From assembly GCA_043228905.1 (NCBI GenBank), contig JBHGNT010000009.1:9176001-9240000 (forward strand): DNA of 64,000 nucleotides. The letters are read 5' to 3'. The notes beneath the pieces were generated by a model, which saw nothing but the letters and a program-made list of their open reading frames with translations, was not told the DNA's origin and did not search any database. Shown here in pieces: positions 51,473-63,079 of this stretch (positions are counted from its first letter, which is position 1; each line of letters opens with the position of its first letter). The position numbers and the translations under genes were made by a program. This DNA comes from Azolla caroliniana (Eukaryota > Polypodiophyta).

Positions 51473-54466
51473 TTAGTGTAGACTTACTGGGGCAGATTGT
51501 AGAGCCTTTTGTACGAGTTCCTTTTGTTCAGAAGCATGTAAATTAGCAAAACCAGTGGCCGTTGCAGCAGAAGGTGGCCTTCCAACATACTTTATATCTT
51601 CATATGTTCCACGCTTCAATGCCTTCATTGCTGTCGCAAGACGTGGTGCTATGTACGTGTACCCTCCCATGTTCATTGGCTCTTCTTGGCACCACACTAC
51701 TTCGGCATCTATGATCGGACAATGGAAAAAATCATTGATTAAAACAAATCTTACATTAACTATGATACACATTCTTTGTTATAGTTTTCTTTACTTTTCT
51801 ACTTCCCTTTCTGGGGGGATAGATGAAAGATTATGACATCTTTAAAGGTTTTAGGGTTTAGGGACAGAGACAGAGTGAACAAAAGATGAAATAACATTTC
51901 TTATTATCTATAATACAAAGTCAAAAATGCATGTGTGAGACACCAAACAAACGAAACATAATTTAAAACCTCTAAGAAATTAAATCTGATTTCTTCAATG
52001 ACAACTAAATTACATCCCTAACTAGATTCATAAGGTATAAAGACATTACGACAAAAAACATTCCCCTTGGCACCACATGACTAAAGCATCCATCATCACA
52101 CCATGGAAAAGCTTAGGTTTGAGATACTTTTATAGTGAGCATACATTTTCTCTGCTTTCTGTTTGGCTTCATTGTTTTCTTTTGGAGAGGTGAACGGTGA
52201 ATAGGAAATTTCAAAGTTACTTTCTGGAATATGAACGGGGGGGAATATTTATATTTTTCAGCTGTAAGGGATACAGTCCATGTAACTCTTTATAAAAGAG
52301 TATTTTTTTGCATTTACCCTACAATAAAATTTATTGTCATGTGAACTAAATGAAAGAAAGATGTCGTGAAGTCTCTGAAATTTTATGAACGTTATGCCCA
52401 AGTGCAGTTCCTATGAAAGAGAGAGAGTCTTGTACATATACCACTTTCGTACATAATCATAGCTCTTTATAATGCCAGTTTTTTCTGTATCCTAAGATTT
52501 TTTGTATGTATTATTCAGAAATAAAAATGCCTCTTGAAAAGCAAAGGTATAGATAGAGAAATTCTTACTTGGATAACGTTTTAGCTCTCTTTGGACAAGA
52601 TCATAAGGGAAAGGGCTTAATTGTTCAACGCGGCAGATCGCGACATCAGTTCCTTTGACCCTGTCTCTTTCATCGTCCAGTTCATAGTAAACCTATATAG
52701 ATTCCATCATTAAATGTCAGGAAGAATCACTTATTCATGGTAAAGTGCAAAACACCAAAATAACCCTTGTTGGGTATTACCATAATACCCATATGTTTTC
52801 AAAAATAATCAGAATTCCTCTATGTGGTAAATTGTGTACTGCACATAAGATTCTGGTAGTGTTTGAAAACTTTGGGATATTATTTTCTGTTTTTCTTATA
52901 ATAAACCTATTAAAGCATAGTTCTTTGAGAAGACTGCATATACTTGCCTTTCCTGAGCAGAGAACAAGCCTACGGATGCTCTCCTCTCTATCCGAATGAA
53001 GATTCTGATCTTTGATAAGTCGTTTGAACCGAGTTCCTTGCTTGTCAAACCCAGGATGTCCTTGCACGTCATCAAATTCAGAAAGATTGGATTTGCATGC
53101 AGGATGCCGAAGAAGATTCTTAGGTGCCATCACAATCAATGGTTTACGGAAATCCCTATGGATCTGTTTCCAAAATAACATTATTAGAATAACATAAACC
53201 AATTGGAATGGATATAATACTGCCAGAAATGGAAGCACGGTGAAATTATGAACCTAACCTGACGTCTAAGCACATGAAAATAATTGGCTGGAGTTGTTAT
53301 GTTTACAACTTGCCAATTACATTCTTGGACCTGAGTACGCAAAGACGGATCCATCTCTGGTATGACAAACGGGTTATCATTGCTCATCTGCAAAATGCAA
53401 GAAATACAGCAATATATGTTAAATACCATATATTGCCAATAATACTTCAAAATCAGCAAGGAATTGCTTATTATTTCTTTATCAAGTATAATGAAAGAAG
53501 GTTATCAGTAATGTGTTTAGTAGGAAGCATTTTCAGGGGGTAAAAAAATGGTTCAGAGTCTTTTATACTGCCTAACTAGGAATTATAGGAAGAATATTAA
53601 CAATTTTGTGTTGCATTAGCAAAAGAGAAAGTAAAATAGGGTTTCAGATAAGCATCAGTGTGGGTTAAGATATAACAAGGTCAAATTATTGACGGCACAT
53701 ACAGATACAAGAGAATCACCAGTGTAGACACAATGGGACATGAATGGATATATGTACAAATCGGAACCCATAAAAGCTGCTTTGTAAAAATACATATACT
53801 TCTAAATAAGATGGTGAAGAGGCTGTTTATGATGTAGATCAATCTAGACATGTCTACGATGCAATATGGGAATATTATCTTACTTGCAAGTAACGTTCCA
53901 TACGCCCACTAGAGTGCTCTGGCCCTTGTCCATCATAACCATGAGGGAGTAGAACCACCAAACCAGCTTGTCTCAGCCACTTTGCTTCTCCACTACTCAG
54001 AAATTGGTCGAATATGACTTGAGCACCATTTGCAAAGTCACCAAATTGTGCTTCCCATAAAACTAAGGAATTTGGATTTTCCATGGAGTAACCCAACTCA
54101 AATCCAAGAACAGCAAACTCTGAAAGAGAACTGCACCAGTGTTCCAACAAGCTCTGTAAGTACTGATGAATATATATACCAGAGGTCATAGATTGAAATA
54201 TTCGCATTCATCAACATATTTGCATATGTGAATATTCACGAAAAAAAATCATGAAGAATGAGAATAATAAAATAAAGATAAATAGTAAAATAAGTTGAGC
54301 CTTGAACCCAAGACCTAAGGCTAGTAGTTTAACATACCAATTATAAAAAATAAATAAATAAGAATAAAAAATATTCTAATTCAGTCGCAAAAAAGAAGAA
54401 AAAAATAGCCAAAAACATGCGGTGAATATTTCTATAAATATTCGCACTTGAAAGCATAAGTGAGGC

Positions 54467-54499
<33 letters not shown>

Positions 54500-57400
54500 T
54501 GTATGTATGTATGTATGTATGTATGTATGTATGTTATACACACACACACACACACATATATACATATATATGTATATCATATCTGAGACCATGAGGCATG
54601 TAATTTAGACATTAATCATGCATGGCATTACATGCTATAAATCATGAGAAGTAAAATAATGGAGAAAATACATAGATTTCTGGAGAGAGATGGTGTGCTA
54701 ACAAGCTCCATGTAAGTCAAGATTTTCAAGTTATCCACTAAAACAAAATCATTGACTCCATCAGTATCGAGATACACCAAAGCATATACACAAACAAAGA
54801 GTTCATATGCATGGCACGCCTGATGTAGCAAATCTTGTATACAATATACCGACAAGTAAAGACAAGCATTGAATAAAACAAATGACTTGCATTACATACT
54901 TAAAACCAGGATCAGAGGGTTACTCGGACAATTCACCTGTTACTAACTGTAAACATTCATCTTCTTGATTCATGATAACGTTTTATTACTTTAAAACCAG
55001 GATCAGAGGGTTACTCGGACAATTCACCTGTTACTAACTGTAAACATTTCATCTTCTTGATTCATGATAACATGATCGAGTGGGCAATACTTTTCTCCGG
55101 TCAATTGATCGTGGAGTACAGAATGTCGGTGACTAAAAGTACCCCTCTCAACATCCTGACCACTTAGTCGCACATGATTGCCCTCCACAAGAAGTGTTCC
55201 AAAAGCAAGAGATTCTGCCGTCGCCCAATCTACACCTTCCCCAGTTTCTATCATTTGGGCACGCTGATCATATAATCTTTTAATTGTTCGGTGCGGATGG
55301 AAATCAGATGGCAAGGTTGTAATGGATTTGCCCACACTTTTCAGGATTTCTGGTTTAACCCTGTTGGAATAGGTTGAAATAAGCATTTAATGGTTTATTG
55401 AAATGAATAAGAAAAGTAAAAACAAACAAAAGACATGGATGTTGTTGGTTATCTATCAAAATGGAAAATTTTGGAATACCCTTGATTATCTCTTTATTTC
55501 CCCAAATGCCCCCTATGACCTACGTCACGCTCCTCTCAAGAAATATATGTGCTATTGAGTAATTATATGCTCAATCCATCCCTTTTTTTCTCTCTTTTGG
55601 GTGTTGCGCCTGGGCATTTGATGGAATAACAAATGCTTATGGGCATGGCATTAACAGAAATCAGACAGTAACCTCAGGAGTATTTTAGAGTTTTTTCCTT
55701 ACCAAGACACCCATACATTTTCATAAATTACCATAATACTACACTGACGTAAACAACTTAGTAGTAGTTTTTTGAAAGCTTAGGGATATTCCCGTAAATA
55801 AACAACAAATTAAAGGTACTTTGCCCAAAACATGGCATCCAGATAATAGGAAAATGTTCATATATATTTGTACCCTGTATTTCTTATTCGAGAAAGCTGT
55901 TCTGGACCTTTAAAACCAGCCCAGAATGCTGCAAGCCAATCCCGTGTTCTTGGAACATAATCCTTGCAGTTATTGAACTCTTCATTTAAAATAGACATAA
56001 CTTTCTCGTGTATCTGGTCAACTGCTGCTTTTGTCATCACACCAGTCTCAATTAAATGCTTTTGATAAATATCTACAGCTGGTGGATGATTCCTGATAAC
56101 CTGTCAGAAAACATAAATTTACACAAGTTCTGATTATTCACTAAAAAAATAACAAGTGTGAACTGCCAATGGAAAAGTCCATTTTGTAATGGACAGACCA
56201 CTCATAGGCTGGGGCAAGTGCCAAAAGGCCACGAACTCAACTATCAGTCCAGCGGCAATGGCCACTATTGCAATGAGTTTTCTCGTATCAATGGGAAAAC
56301 TGTCAGAAGTAAGCTGCAGGACACAGGATGAAAGAAGCCACATAAAGACAGATATTACACGCAAGGATCTGCTGGCCAACCTTGGATAAGGATGTATATA
56401 TACATGCAATAATATGGCACCTGCCAAGAGTGGAGGCAACCAGGAGATGACGACCAGATACCAGTACAGCCAATCCTTTTGAGAACACTTCCAGAATTGG
56501 AGATTGGATTTTGTAGGACAGGATGTGACCACATCATTGTGGGAACAGAGCAGCCAAAAGCAACAGCCTCAAAACATAACTCAGAAAACAATATAGCTAG
56601 GTTTTAGACAAGAATATAAAAAAAGTGTTCAAACCATGGGTAGAGGAGCCCACAATGGCACGATTATCCCAGTCAACAGTATATATCACCTACAATGAAG
56701 CATATAAACGGGGTCCTATTTCAACAAATAAAATCGTAATTTAAATTCTACAAAAGATTTTATAAACAAACAAATAGGATGGGATAACAAACTGGATCAT
56801 GCATTATGGGCATTCTGAACCTCATATGAAGTAAGCACAGGAGTGACACCTTTTAAAATGTCATATAGACTAAAACACAGTTGCCTTCTAAGTACCAAGC
56901 CTCTGAATAGAAATAATCAATGGACAAATCCCCAAAAGCTCACTTTCAAGATCTTTGTTGTGCTATTGCTGCTACAATCAGAAAGGCAAGGATAGTAACT
57001 GGATGTAGTACAATGACAGAACAAAGCATGGGAGAGACAAATCAAGCAACCAAACAATATTCAAAATAAGACGATCGGATACTGGTCTTCAATGTTTGGG
57101 AACAGGACACATCACTGACAGTTAACTCTGAGACAAGTGGGTCGTTCATCAAAATGGAATGATGACACCACAAGGATTCTCCCTCAGGCACCTCTAGACA
57201 AAAATCTCCATCTGACTAAGACTGTACAGGGAATAAAGATTCAGGCTGAAAGGAGGGATCTAGAAATAAGAATCATAAAGTAAAAATAATAGTAACTGGA
57301 AGTGAGACATTAAACCTATTTAAAGAAGTAATGGCCACAAATAGGAAAATTACAGCCACCATAATAAATCAAAAATCATCATGCTAATATTAGGCAGCCA

Positions 57401-60400
57401 ATGTAAAGAAGAGAACAAAATTGAGGAAATTATTGAGTCTTGGCACAGGTGCACAACAGAGCAAAACGGGAGCAAACAAGAGCAGTAAGTAACAGAGACC
57501 TGCAGGAAAAGACGTATCATGGGTGCCATATGACAAGGATGGAGACTTGCAATATAACCAAGAAAACCAAGACATCCATCAAAACCCACACAGCCAATCT
57601 TGCCTATTGAATTGTAGTAAGCATAGAAGGGACAATGAAGTGGCCACACACAATGGAGTTTCAGCTCAGTAAATCCAAGAGAGCAAAGATAATGGATTTT
57701 ATGTAAAGAAGAGCATGGCAACCATCAAAACCATGAACCAGTGAATGTGAATGCAAGGTTGATCCACGAAGTGCAAAGGATGTTGATAGATGGGGCGAAG
57801 TGGCAAAAACACATGGAAGAAGCAACCACGAAAGGAGCAATATGCATCAATGTAAAAATGCCATGAATCAAGAGAGGAGACCCCCATTTAATTTGTTCCT
57901 ACAAAACATGGGACTCCCAGACAGGTGATACAACTTATCAACAAGAGGGATCAGGCAGCCAAGGAAGGAAATCAGCTATGTTGGGTCCTACGATACAAAG
58001 CAGTCCGCATGGCTCATGCAAGTGGCGCAGTGCTGGAAAAGGAGGGTAGAGGTTTGTCTATGTCCATCTCAGAGTGATGACCAAAGCAAGTATCTGAGGG
58101 AAGGAGCAGAGCACTAGTCATAAGGGGAACAGTATCAAGATTTAGCAGCAAATCAAATCAAGGCGAGAAAACTCTAGATGGGATGAAATCCTGGAGAAAC
58201 TCCTCGAGGATGAATAGTGATTTTGATCAAATGATAGATATGCAAACATTTGTAATAACAGAAGTTCCAACTACAGAAGATTTATATCTCCTGGGAGCCT
58301 ACAAACAAATTTAGCACAATTTCAAGAGTGATGGGCATCCTGTGCGAAGAATTATCAATCCACACAATTATAGACTGCAGGCTTCTGCTTGGGTTGAATG
58401 GGCACAGCAGTTTGAGGCACTACAAATACAAGTCAATGAAACTCAGATTCAACTCCAATGCAAGGATAGAATCAGGGACAGTTCATGCAATTTTCCATTA
58501 GGTGAGCTCATTAGGGAAAACTCAGACTCAACTCCAATTGCAAGGACAGAATCAGGGACAGTTCATCCTAGTGAATTGAAAGTGCGAAGTAGAATCAATT
58601 CACTAGGTGAGGAAGTAGAAGACAGACCAAAAACCTTATGGACTAACTCCAAATCAAAGACAGAGGACCAAGAAATCCACGAAACATTACATGGGGCCTT
58701 CCAGAATAGCTAGGATGAAGTAGCAAGAGCATTAACCAAGAATCAATCTTATCCTTGAGAATGTCAGCCTCAAAAGTTGATGCCACAGGAAACTGTTATA
58801 TTGTTGGTGCAATAGAACAAATTCACAGGGCGGCTGAAAGCAATCCTTGAGATGATCAACATGGAGACCAGGGAAGCCAGATGATGAATCAGATGATCAA
58901 AGTTAGAATCAGGAAGAAGAGGCAGAAGAAGAAAGAGAAGCACCAAGAGAAGGGGCAAGGGAAAAGGGGAGAGGGGGGGAGAAAGAAACAACTGTTTTTG
59001 TTAATCTGTAGATGTGAATAACAAAAGAAAAATGTTTTTCTACTCCAGCTTTATAGACTAAATGGCTTGAAATATAATAATGAATAACCTGAAATCCAGT
59101 TTGGAGCCTGATGGAATTGAAGTCGCTGCCCTCTAAAATATCCAATATAGAAATGTTGGTTCCAAAAGGACAGTGTATATGATTCCCCATGACGATGACA
59201 TTGACCTTACAAACTGGCCTCAGCAATGTCCAAGACAAAGGAGCAATGGATCCAGCTGTAGTGACTCTATTCTAGCCAGGATAGTCTATTCTAGCCAGGA
59301 TATTCTATTCTAGCCAGGATATTGAGTGTTGATCATTGAGTGTTTTTATGCCTAGGTGAATCATTGAGTGTTGATCTCTCCATAAGAGCAGATAAAAGAG
59401 CAGCTGTAGTGGGAACATCTGGTAGCAAGGTATCCAGATAGAAAGGAGGTATGCAGAGTAAGTAAACTGTTGGAGCGTACCTAGTGTTAGGCAGGCTGAC
59501 AAGTGTGACCCAAGCTAGGAAGTGGAACAATATAGTAATGGACAGGAAACTCATAAGCCACACTCAGAAGATGCAAGGATATAGTGAAACTAGTATATAA
59601 GGACGAGGTAATAGCATCCAAGGGAGAGTTTTTTGTACTTAAGTTCTGGTTAGCATGAAAAGGGGTGTGACGTTGTGTGGAAAGCATTCCATTCTAGGAA
59701 GCTTCCCTGTTTTGATCTCGCAATGTCTTTGAATATGTAGTGAGTGAGTATCATGCAAAAACCAATACTACTAGGCGAAATGTAAAGAGGTAGCTGGATG
59801 AATGAATGTCCCTTTCTAAGTTTATAAATAAAGTAGTAATATAATACGACTACATTAATCAAGGGAAAGTGAGCACTTGCACTAGGAATCTGAAGTTTGA
59901 ATTGCAGATCTTTGAAATTCTTAGCCATGTACAGTATGTGATGCTTGAGTATAGAAATCCAAACTTCAAAGTTTCTTGATGTAATTGGAATCCATTCAGA
60001 GTACTATTCCATGAAAACATATTCAAAATGATGACGTGGAATGCAAAACAGGATGGGACATCAAGCATATCTGAATGCAGGTGTGGTTGAGGAGATGTAG
60101 ATGGAGATGGGGACGTACACATATACACAAAATATACATATATACATATATGTAATAAATGAGATAAAAATAACCTACACCATTCTACTCTTTAGAACAT
60201 ACAACTTGAAATTTTAAACCAAGAACATGATACATCCGTAAGGATAAGATAGAATATCAAGATTCAGATACAGCACATCATATATGAACATATCATCTAT
60301 CATATATGTCTATTATCCTTAGATGACACATCATTGAAGGGGTAAACATGAAATACTGTTGTTTTATATAAATGCATTCCTGTCTCAGTTACTCAGCTGT

Positions 60401-62105
60401 CACTGGTAAATCTAAGTCAAAAGTTAATGATGATACTGAAAGAAAGAGATACCTGGTACATTTTCGGTTGTGTGAAAGATGGTTCATCAATCTCATTATG
60501 GCCGAATCTTCGATAACAAACTATATCCACGACAACATCAGAATGGAAAGTATTCCTCCAATCAGCCGCTAGCTCACATACATGTGCAACAGCTTCCATA
60601 TCATCACCATTAACATGAAATATAGGTGCATTAAGGGCTTTTGCCACATCAGTACAATAAGGTGAGGATCGACTAGATTTTGGATCAGTAGTAAATGCAA
60701 CCTGATTGTTGACAACAATATGGATAGTTCCCCCGGTAGTATAATTTGGCAAATCACTTAAATGAAGTGTCTCATAAACAACACCTTGACCTGAAAAGCT
60801 TCCATCTCCATGGAGTAGAACACCCATATTCTTAATCCTTTCCATGTCTTTACTATAATATTGCTTCGCTCGAGTTTTCCCAACCACAACAGGGTTAACC
60901 GCTTCCAAATGACTAGGGTTTGCAACAAGAGAAAGATGAACTCTCTTACCACCTCGAGTAGGCCGATCATATGAAGTACCTAAGTGATATTTCACATCTC
61001 CACTTCCAGTATAAGTTCCAAACTCGTCAGCAGGCTTGATTCCACCACTAAATTCACTAAAGATATGGCGTAATGGTTTCCGAACCACATTGGCTAGAAC
61101 ATTTAGTCTTCCTCTATGAGGCATCCCAATAACTATGTTTTCTACACCAAAGTCAGAAGCTCTATCTATAAGCTCTTTCATGCCAGGAACTAGGGTTTCA
61201 CAACCTTCTAACCCAAACCTTTTTGCTGCTGTCCATCTCTGAGCCAAGAAATTCTCAAAATTCGTGCTCCAAATAAGGCGGTCTAGAATTACTTCTTGCC
61301 GATCAGGACTATACTTTCCTGGAATCTGAGTCTCAATTCTCTCTCGAAGCCAATTACATTTGTCTCGATCAGAAATATGCATATATTCATACCCAATATG
61401 CCCACAATAGGCTTGCTCTAATCGAGCCAAAATTGACCGAAGTGTTTGAACAGGTCGATTCTCCGAGAGGAAACCTGACATTCTCCACACCCCGAGAAAA
61501 AACTCTCGATCAAGATCAGCATCAGTAAACCCATAGAGAGAAGGATCAAGGTCCGCCGGAATTGGCCTTACTTCCAAACCGAGAGGATCAAGCTTTGCTT
61601 TCATGTGACCATTCACTTGATAAGCTCTCACAAGGAGCAAAAGCCGCATGCTTTCTTGTATAGTTTGTCCCGAGATGCCAGGCATGGTGGATGCTTGGCC
61701 GGTGAAATTAATGAAGAAATTGTTCCATGACTCGTCCACACTGCTAGGGTCAGCTTCCCATGCTCTTTGCAGTTCTTCTAGATAAACGCTACTCGTGCCG
61801 TCAAGGAAATTGTCAGTAAGTTTCGAAAGAGGAACTGGCCTTGGGATCGGAGCCGATTGAGACCTCTCCGGAGTCCCATGAATGGATCTCGACCATTCAT
61901 TCGAGGGGCAGATCGAGGGCGAAATCAAAGACTTTGGAATACTTGAGATTTTATTTGAATTTAAGGCATCCTGGAGAGGTGAGACTTTCCTGTGTATAGA
62001 GAATGATGAGGAGAACGACAGAGACGGTGAGGGAGGGCGAAGAAGGCGAGCTTTCCGCAGATTAGCAGCTCTGTAGGCTGCCGAGGAAACCCTGATCCAT
62101 CCCAT
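51473..62105 (-). CDS. OGDH: 2-oxoglutarate dehydrogenase E1 subunit, mitochondrial (spliced gene)
   Basis: E1 is the thiamine-diphosphate enzyme that decarboxylates 2-oxoglutarate in the TCA-cycle complex of the mitochondrial matrix. Eight exons with consistent phases give 1,050 codons: 60453-62105, 55874-56100, 55028-55360, 53884-54130, 53259-53387, 52948-53163, 52569-52692, 51488-51708. Residues 1 to about 75 are Ser/Arg-rich, a likely mitochondrial presequence. [13 protein letters not shown] (328-340), HGDGSF (432-437) with NN at 466-467 (GDG...NN cofactor/Mg site) and SAATATGF near the C-terminus are typical. The end is uncertain: the last placed exon either reads on to TAA at 51473 (VSLH) or is spliced at GTAAGT to a further short exon. 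Start: the first in-frame ATG (62105); the frame upstream lacks ATG. Confidence 0.95.
51488..51708 (-). CDS. OGDH: OGDH exon 8 (last placed exon)
   Basis: 221 bp from acceptor [60 protein letters not shown], ...[10 protein letters not shown]. Here GTAAGT, a perfect donor, follows. Reading on would add VSLH and stop at 51473. Family members usually end only a few residues after this point, so a tiny last exon or the readthrough end are both possible. Confidence 0.9.
52569..52692 (-). CDS. OGDH: OGDH exon 7
   Basis: 124 bp: [41 protein letters not shown], ending within a codon at CCAA/GTAAGA (phase 1). Confidence 0.95.
52948..53163 (-). CDS. OGDH: OGDH exon 6
   Basis: 216 bp: [50 protein letters not shown], ending RRLVLCSGK. 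The donor is AAG/GCAAGT, so intron 6 is of the GC-AG type. The alternative GT three bases further would break the frame and protein homology. Confidence 0.94.
53259..53387 (-). CDS. OGDH: OGDH exon 5
   Basis: 129 bp, acceptor [51 protein letters not shown]. Donor CAG/GTTAGG, phase 0 at both ends. Confidence 0.95.
53884..54130 (-). CDS. OGDH: OGDH exon 4
   Basis: 247 bp. [60 protein letters not shown], ending YLQ with donor CAA/GTAAGA (phase 0). This is the transketolase pyrimidine-binding domain with the conserved EAQFGDF and [12 protein letters not shown] motifs. Confidence 0.96.
54296..54346 (-). repeat. tRNA-like dispersed repeat in OGDH intron 3
   Basis: Minus strand: TTAAACTACTAGCCTTAGG...CTTGGGTTCAAGGC, which includes a B-box-like GGTTCAAGGC. 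A similar segment (TTACACTACTAGC...CTTGGGTTTGAAACCC) lies on the minus strand at 63205-63262. Possibly a SINE family; the ends are not resolved. Confidence 0.4.
54471..54557. repeat. (ATGT)16 and (CA)n microsatellites in OGDH intron 3
   Basis: Sixteen perfect ATGT tetranucleotides (54471-54534), then a CA run (54538-54555) and a TATA-rich end. Likely highly variable in length. Confidence 0.96.
54902..55069 (-). repeat. 91-bp tandem duplication over the exon 3 donor
   Basis: 54902-54977 repeats 54993-55069 with a 91-bp offset (AAAACCAGGATCAGAGGGTTACTC...). The exonic copy holds the genuine exon 3 end and donor; the intronic copy repeats about 40 exonic bases and the same CAG/GTGAATTG donor, with one base deleted in the coding part. 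Confidence 0.93.
55028..55360 (-). CDS. OGDH: OGDH exon 3
   Basis: 333 bp. [57 protein letters not shown] (highly conserved), [20 protein letters not shown]. Donor CAG/GTGAAT (phase 2). The last 40 bases and the donor are duplicated 91 bp downstream (see the repeat entry). Confidence 0.95.
55874..56100 (-). CDS. OGDH: OGDH exon 2
   Basis: 227 bp. Acceptor GACAG/GTT; reads [18 protein letters not shown]...[22 protein letters not shown]; donor GG/GTACAA (phase 2). Only the part after MMTKAAVDQ is open further upstream in other readings. Confidence 0.95.
56101..60452 (-). other. OGDH intron 1 (4.35 kb)
   Basis: GT-AG intron. Much longer than the other six. Contains an approximately 82-bp imperfect duplication near 58440-58570 (AATCAGGGACAGTTCAT at two places), a short tandem repeat at 59262-59325, and another duplication (CATTGAGTGTTGATC at 59326-59375). 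No transposon ends or coding homology recognised. Open frames such as 56134-56532 and 58342-58713 look fortuitous. Confidence 0.85.
59262..59325. repeat. short tandem repeat in OGDH intron 1
   Basis: Three to four units built on CTATTCTAGCCAGGATA (about 17-18 bp). No coding sense. Confidence 0.85.
60453..62105 (-). CDS. OGDH: OGDH exon 1 (codons 1-551)
   Basis: Starts [20 protein letters not shown]. Encodes the presequence, the N-terminal E2-contact region ([20 protein letters not shown]), [18 protein letters not shown], the ThDP-binding core with [11 protein letters not shown] and [19 protein letters not shown], and ends [11 protein letters not shown] with donor CAG/GTATCT (phase 0). An unusually large first exon. 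Confidence 0.96.
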
Positions 62106-62460
62106 TACTCTGAAACTCGAGAAGTCGAACCTGACCTCTTCTTCTGTCGGGCGTTCGTTCTTCAACACACTTCTTCTGATTCTTAGCAGCGGGGAGGGGA
62201 GAAATTCTTCTTAATTCTGCTTCTTCTTTCCTTCCTTCTTCTGATTTGCACACACTTTCCTTTCAACGGAAGCTTGGTTATGGCGATTGAATATGATAAT
62301 TACTGTAGAAAAGAAGAGGAACAGGGGAGGAGGAGGAGGAGGAGTAGTAGTAGTAGTAGGCTTAGCCTTCTCTTCTTCTTCTTTCTCTGTCTTTTCCTAT
62401 TACATACATTATATTCTTCTTTCTTCTAACTTCTCTTCTCATGGCTGCTAATCTTTTTTG
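62106..62460 (-). promoter_or_regulatory. OGDH 5' leader and proximal promoter region
   Basis: On the minus strand the region upstream of the start codon is purine/pyrimidine-biased and has (ACT)n and (CCT)n runs (62326-62359). These are typical of plant 5' leaders. No convincing TATA box or transcription start can be fixed. The frame extends upstream only from non-ATG codons. Confidence 0.5.
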
Positions 62461-62527
62461 ACTTTTTTGTTCTATTATTTGCTCATGTTGTGGTGGGGGG
62501 GTGGGGGGGCATGGTATTATTATTGTT

Positions 62528-62905
62528 TGTTCTGGGTATTCAACACTTGCCCCACTCTAGTGAACTTTGTTCATCGGAACCTCTCTTCTTATTGTTCTGG
62601 TATCCAACACTTGCCTGAAAGTGACTCGGCCTGGCCTGCTCCCATCGCGTGCACCACACACCCCAGCTTTTCTCGTTATTCTCTTCACGAAAGGGATCAT
62701 CAATCACGTCTGAATTTTAAATCTGCAATCTGATGACTCCCATCTTGCATCGTTCTGGTATTCAACACTTGCCTTTGCGTAGTGAGTGAGCTTTATTCGT
62801 CGGAAACTGACTCGGCCTGCTCCCATCATGCACCCCAACTTTTTTGTTATTTCCCTCGCGAAAGAGATCAATCACGTTATTTTTATCAACAAATTTGATG
62901 ACCCG
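62528..62905. repeat. diverged duplicated segment upstream of OGDH
   Basis: TTCTGGTATTCAACACTTGCC-type starts occur at about 62529, 62594 and 62752. The second and third are followed by similar text (GACTCGGCCTG...CTCCCATC.TGCACC...TTTTCGTTATT...CGAAAG.GATCAATCACGT). Copies differ by substitutions and gaps. No gene. Confidence 0.75.
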
Positions 62906-62960
62906 ATCCTGCACTCGTTCACTTTATCAAAAGAGAAGTGAGGAAACAATATCACAACTA

Positions 62961-63079
62961 CACTACCCCTATAGTTAGTGGGTGACCATACTTTGCACCA
63001 AAGAGTGATGAAGAAGAAGTCTTGCCTATTGGCAATTCAACATGTTCCACTACCCCTATAGTTAGTGGGTGACCATACT
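62961..63079. repeat. 32-bp direct repeat, 87 bp apart
   Basis: CACTACCCCTATAGTTAGTG plus GGTGACCATACT occurs identically at 62961-62992 and 63048-63079. Confidence 0.92.

Noticed and set aside
56134-56532. 132-residue hydrophobic frame in OGDH intron 1
   Set aside because: Begins within an intron, matches no family I recognise, and an alternative frame is also open; probably fortuitous.
58342-58713. 123-residue frame on the plus strand in OGDH intron 1
   Set aside because: Overlaps a tandem duplication and shows no domain.
62106-62168. Upstream extension of the OGDH start
   Set aside because: The extended frame begins at GTG, not ATG; the first ATG (62105) starts a plausible presequence.
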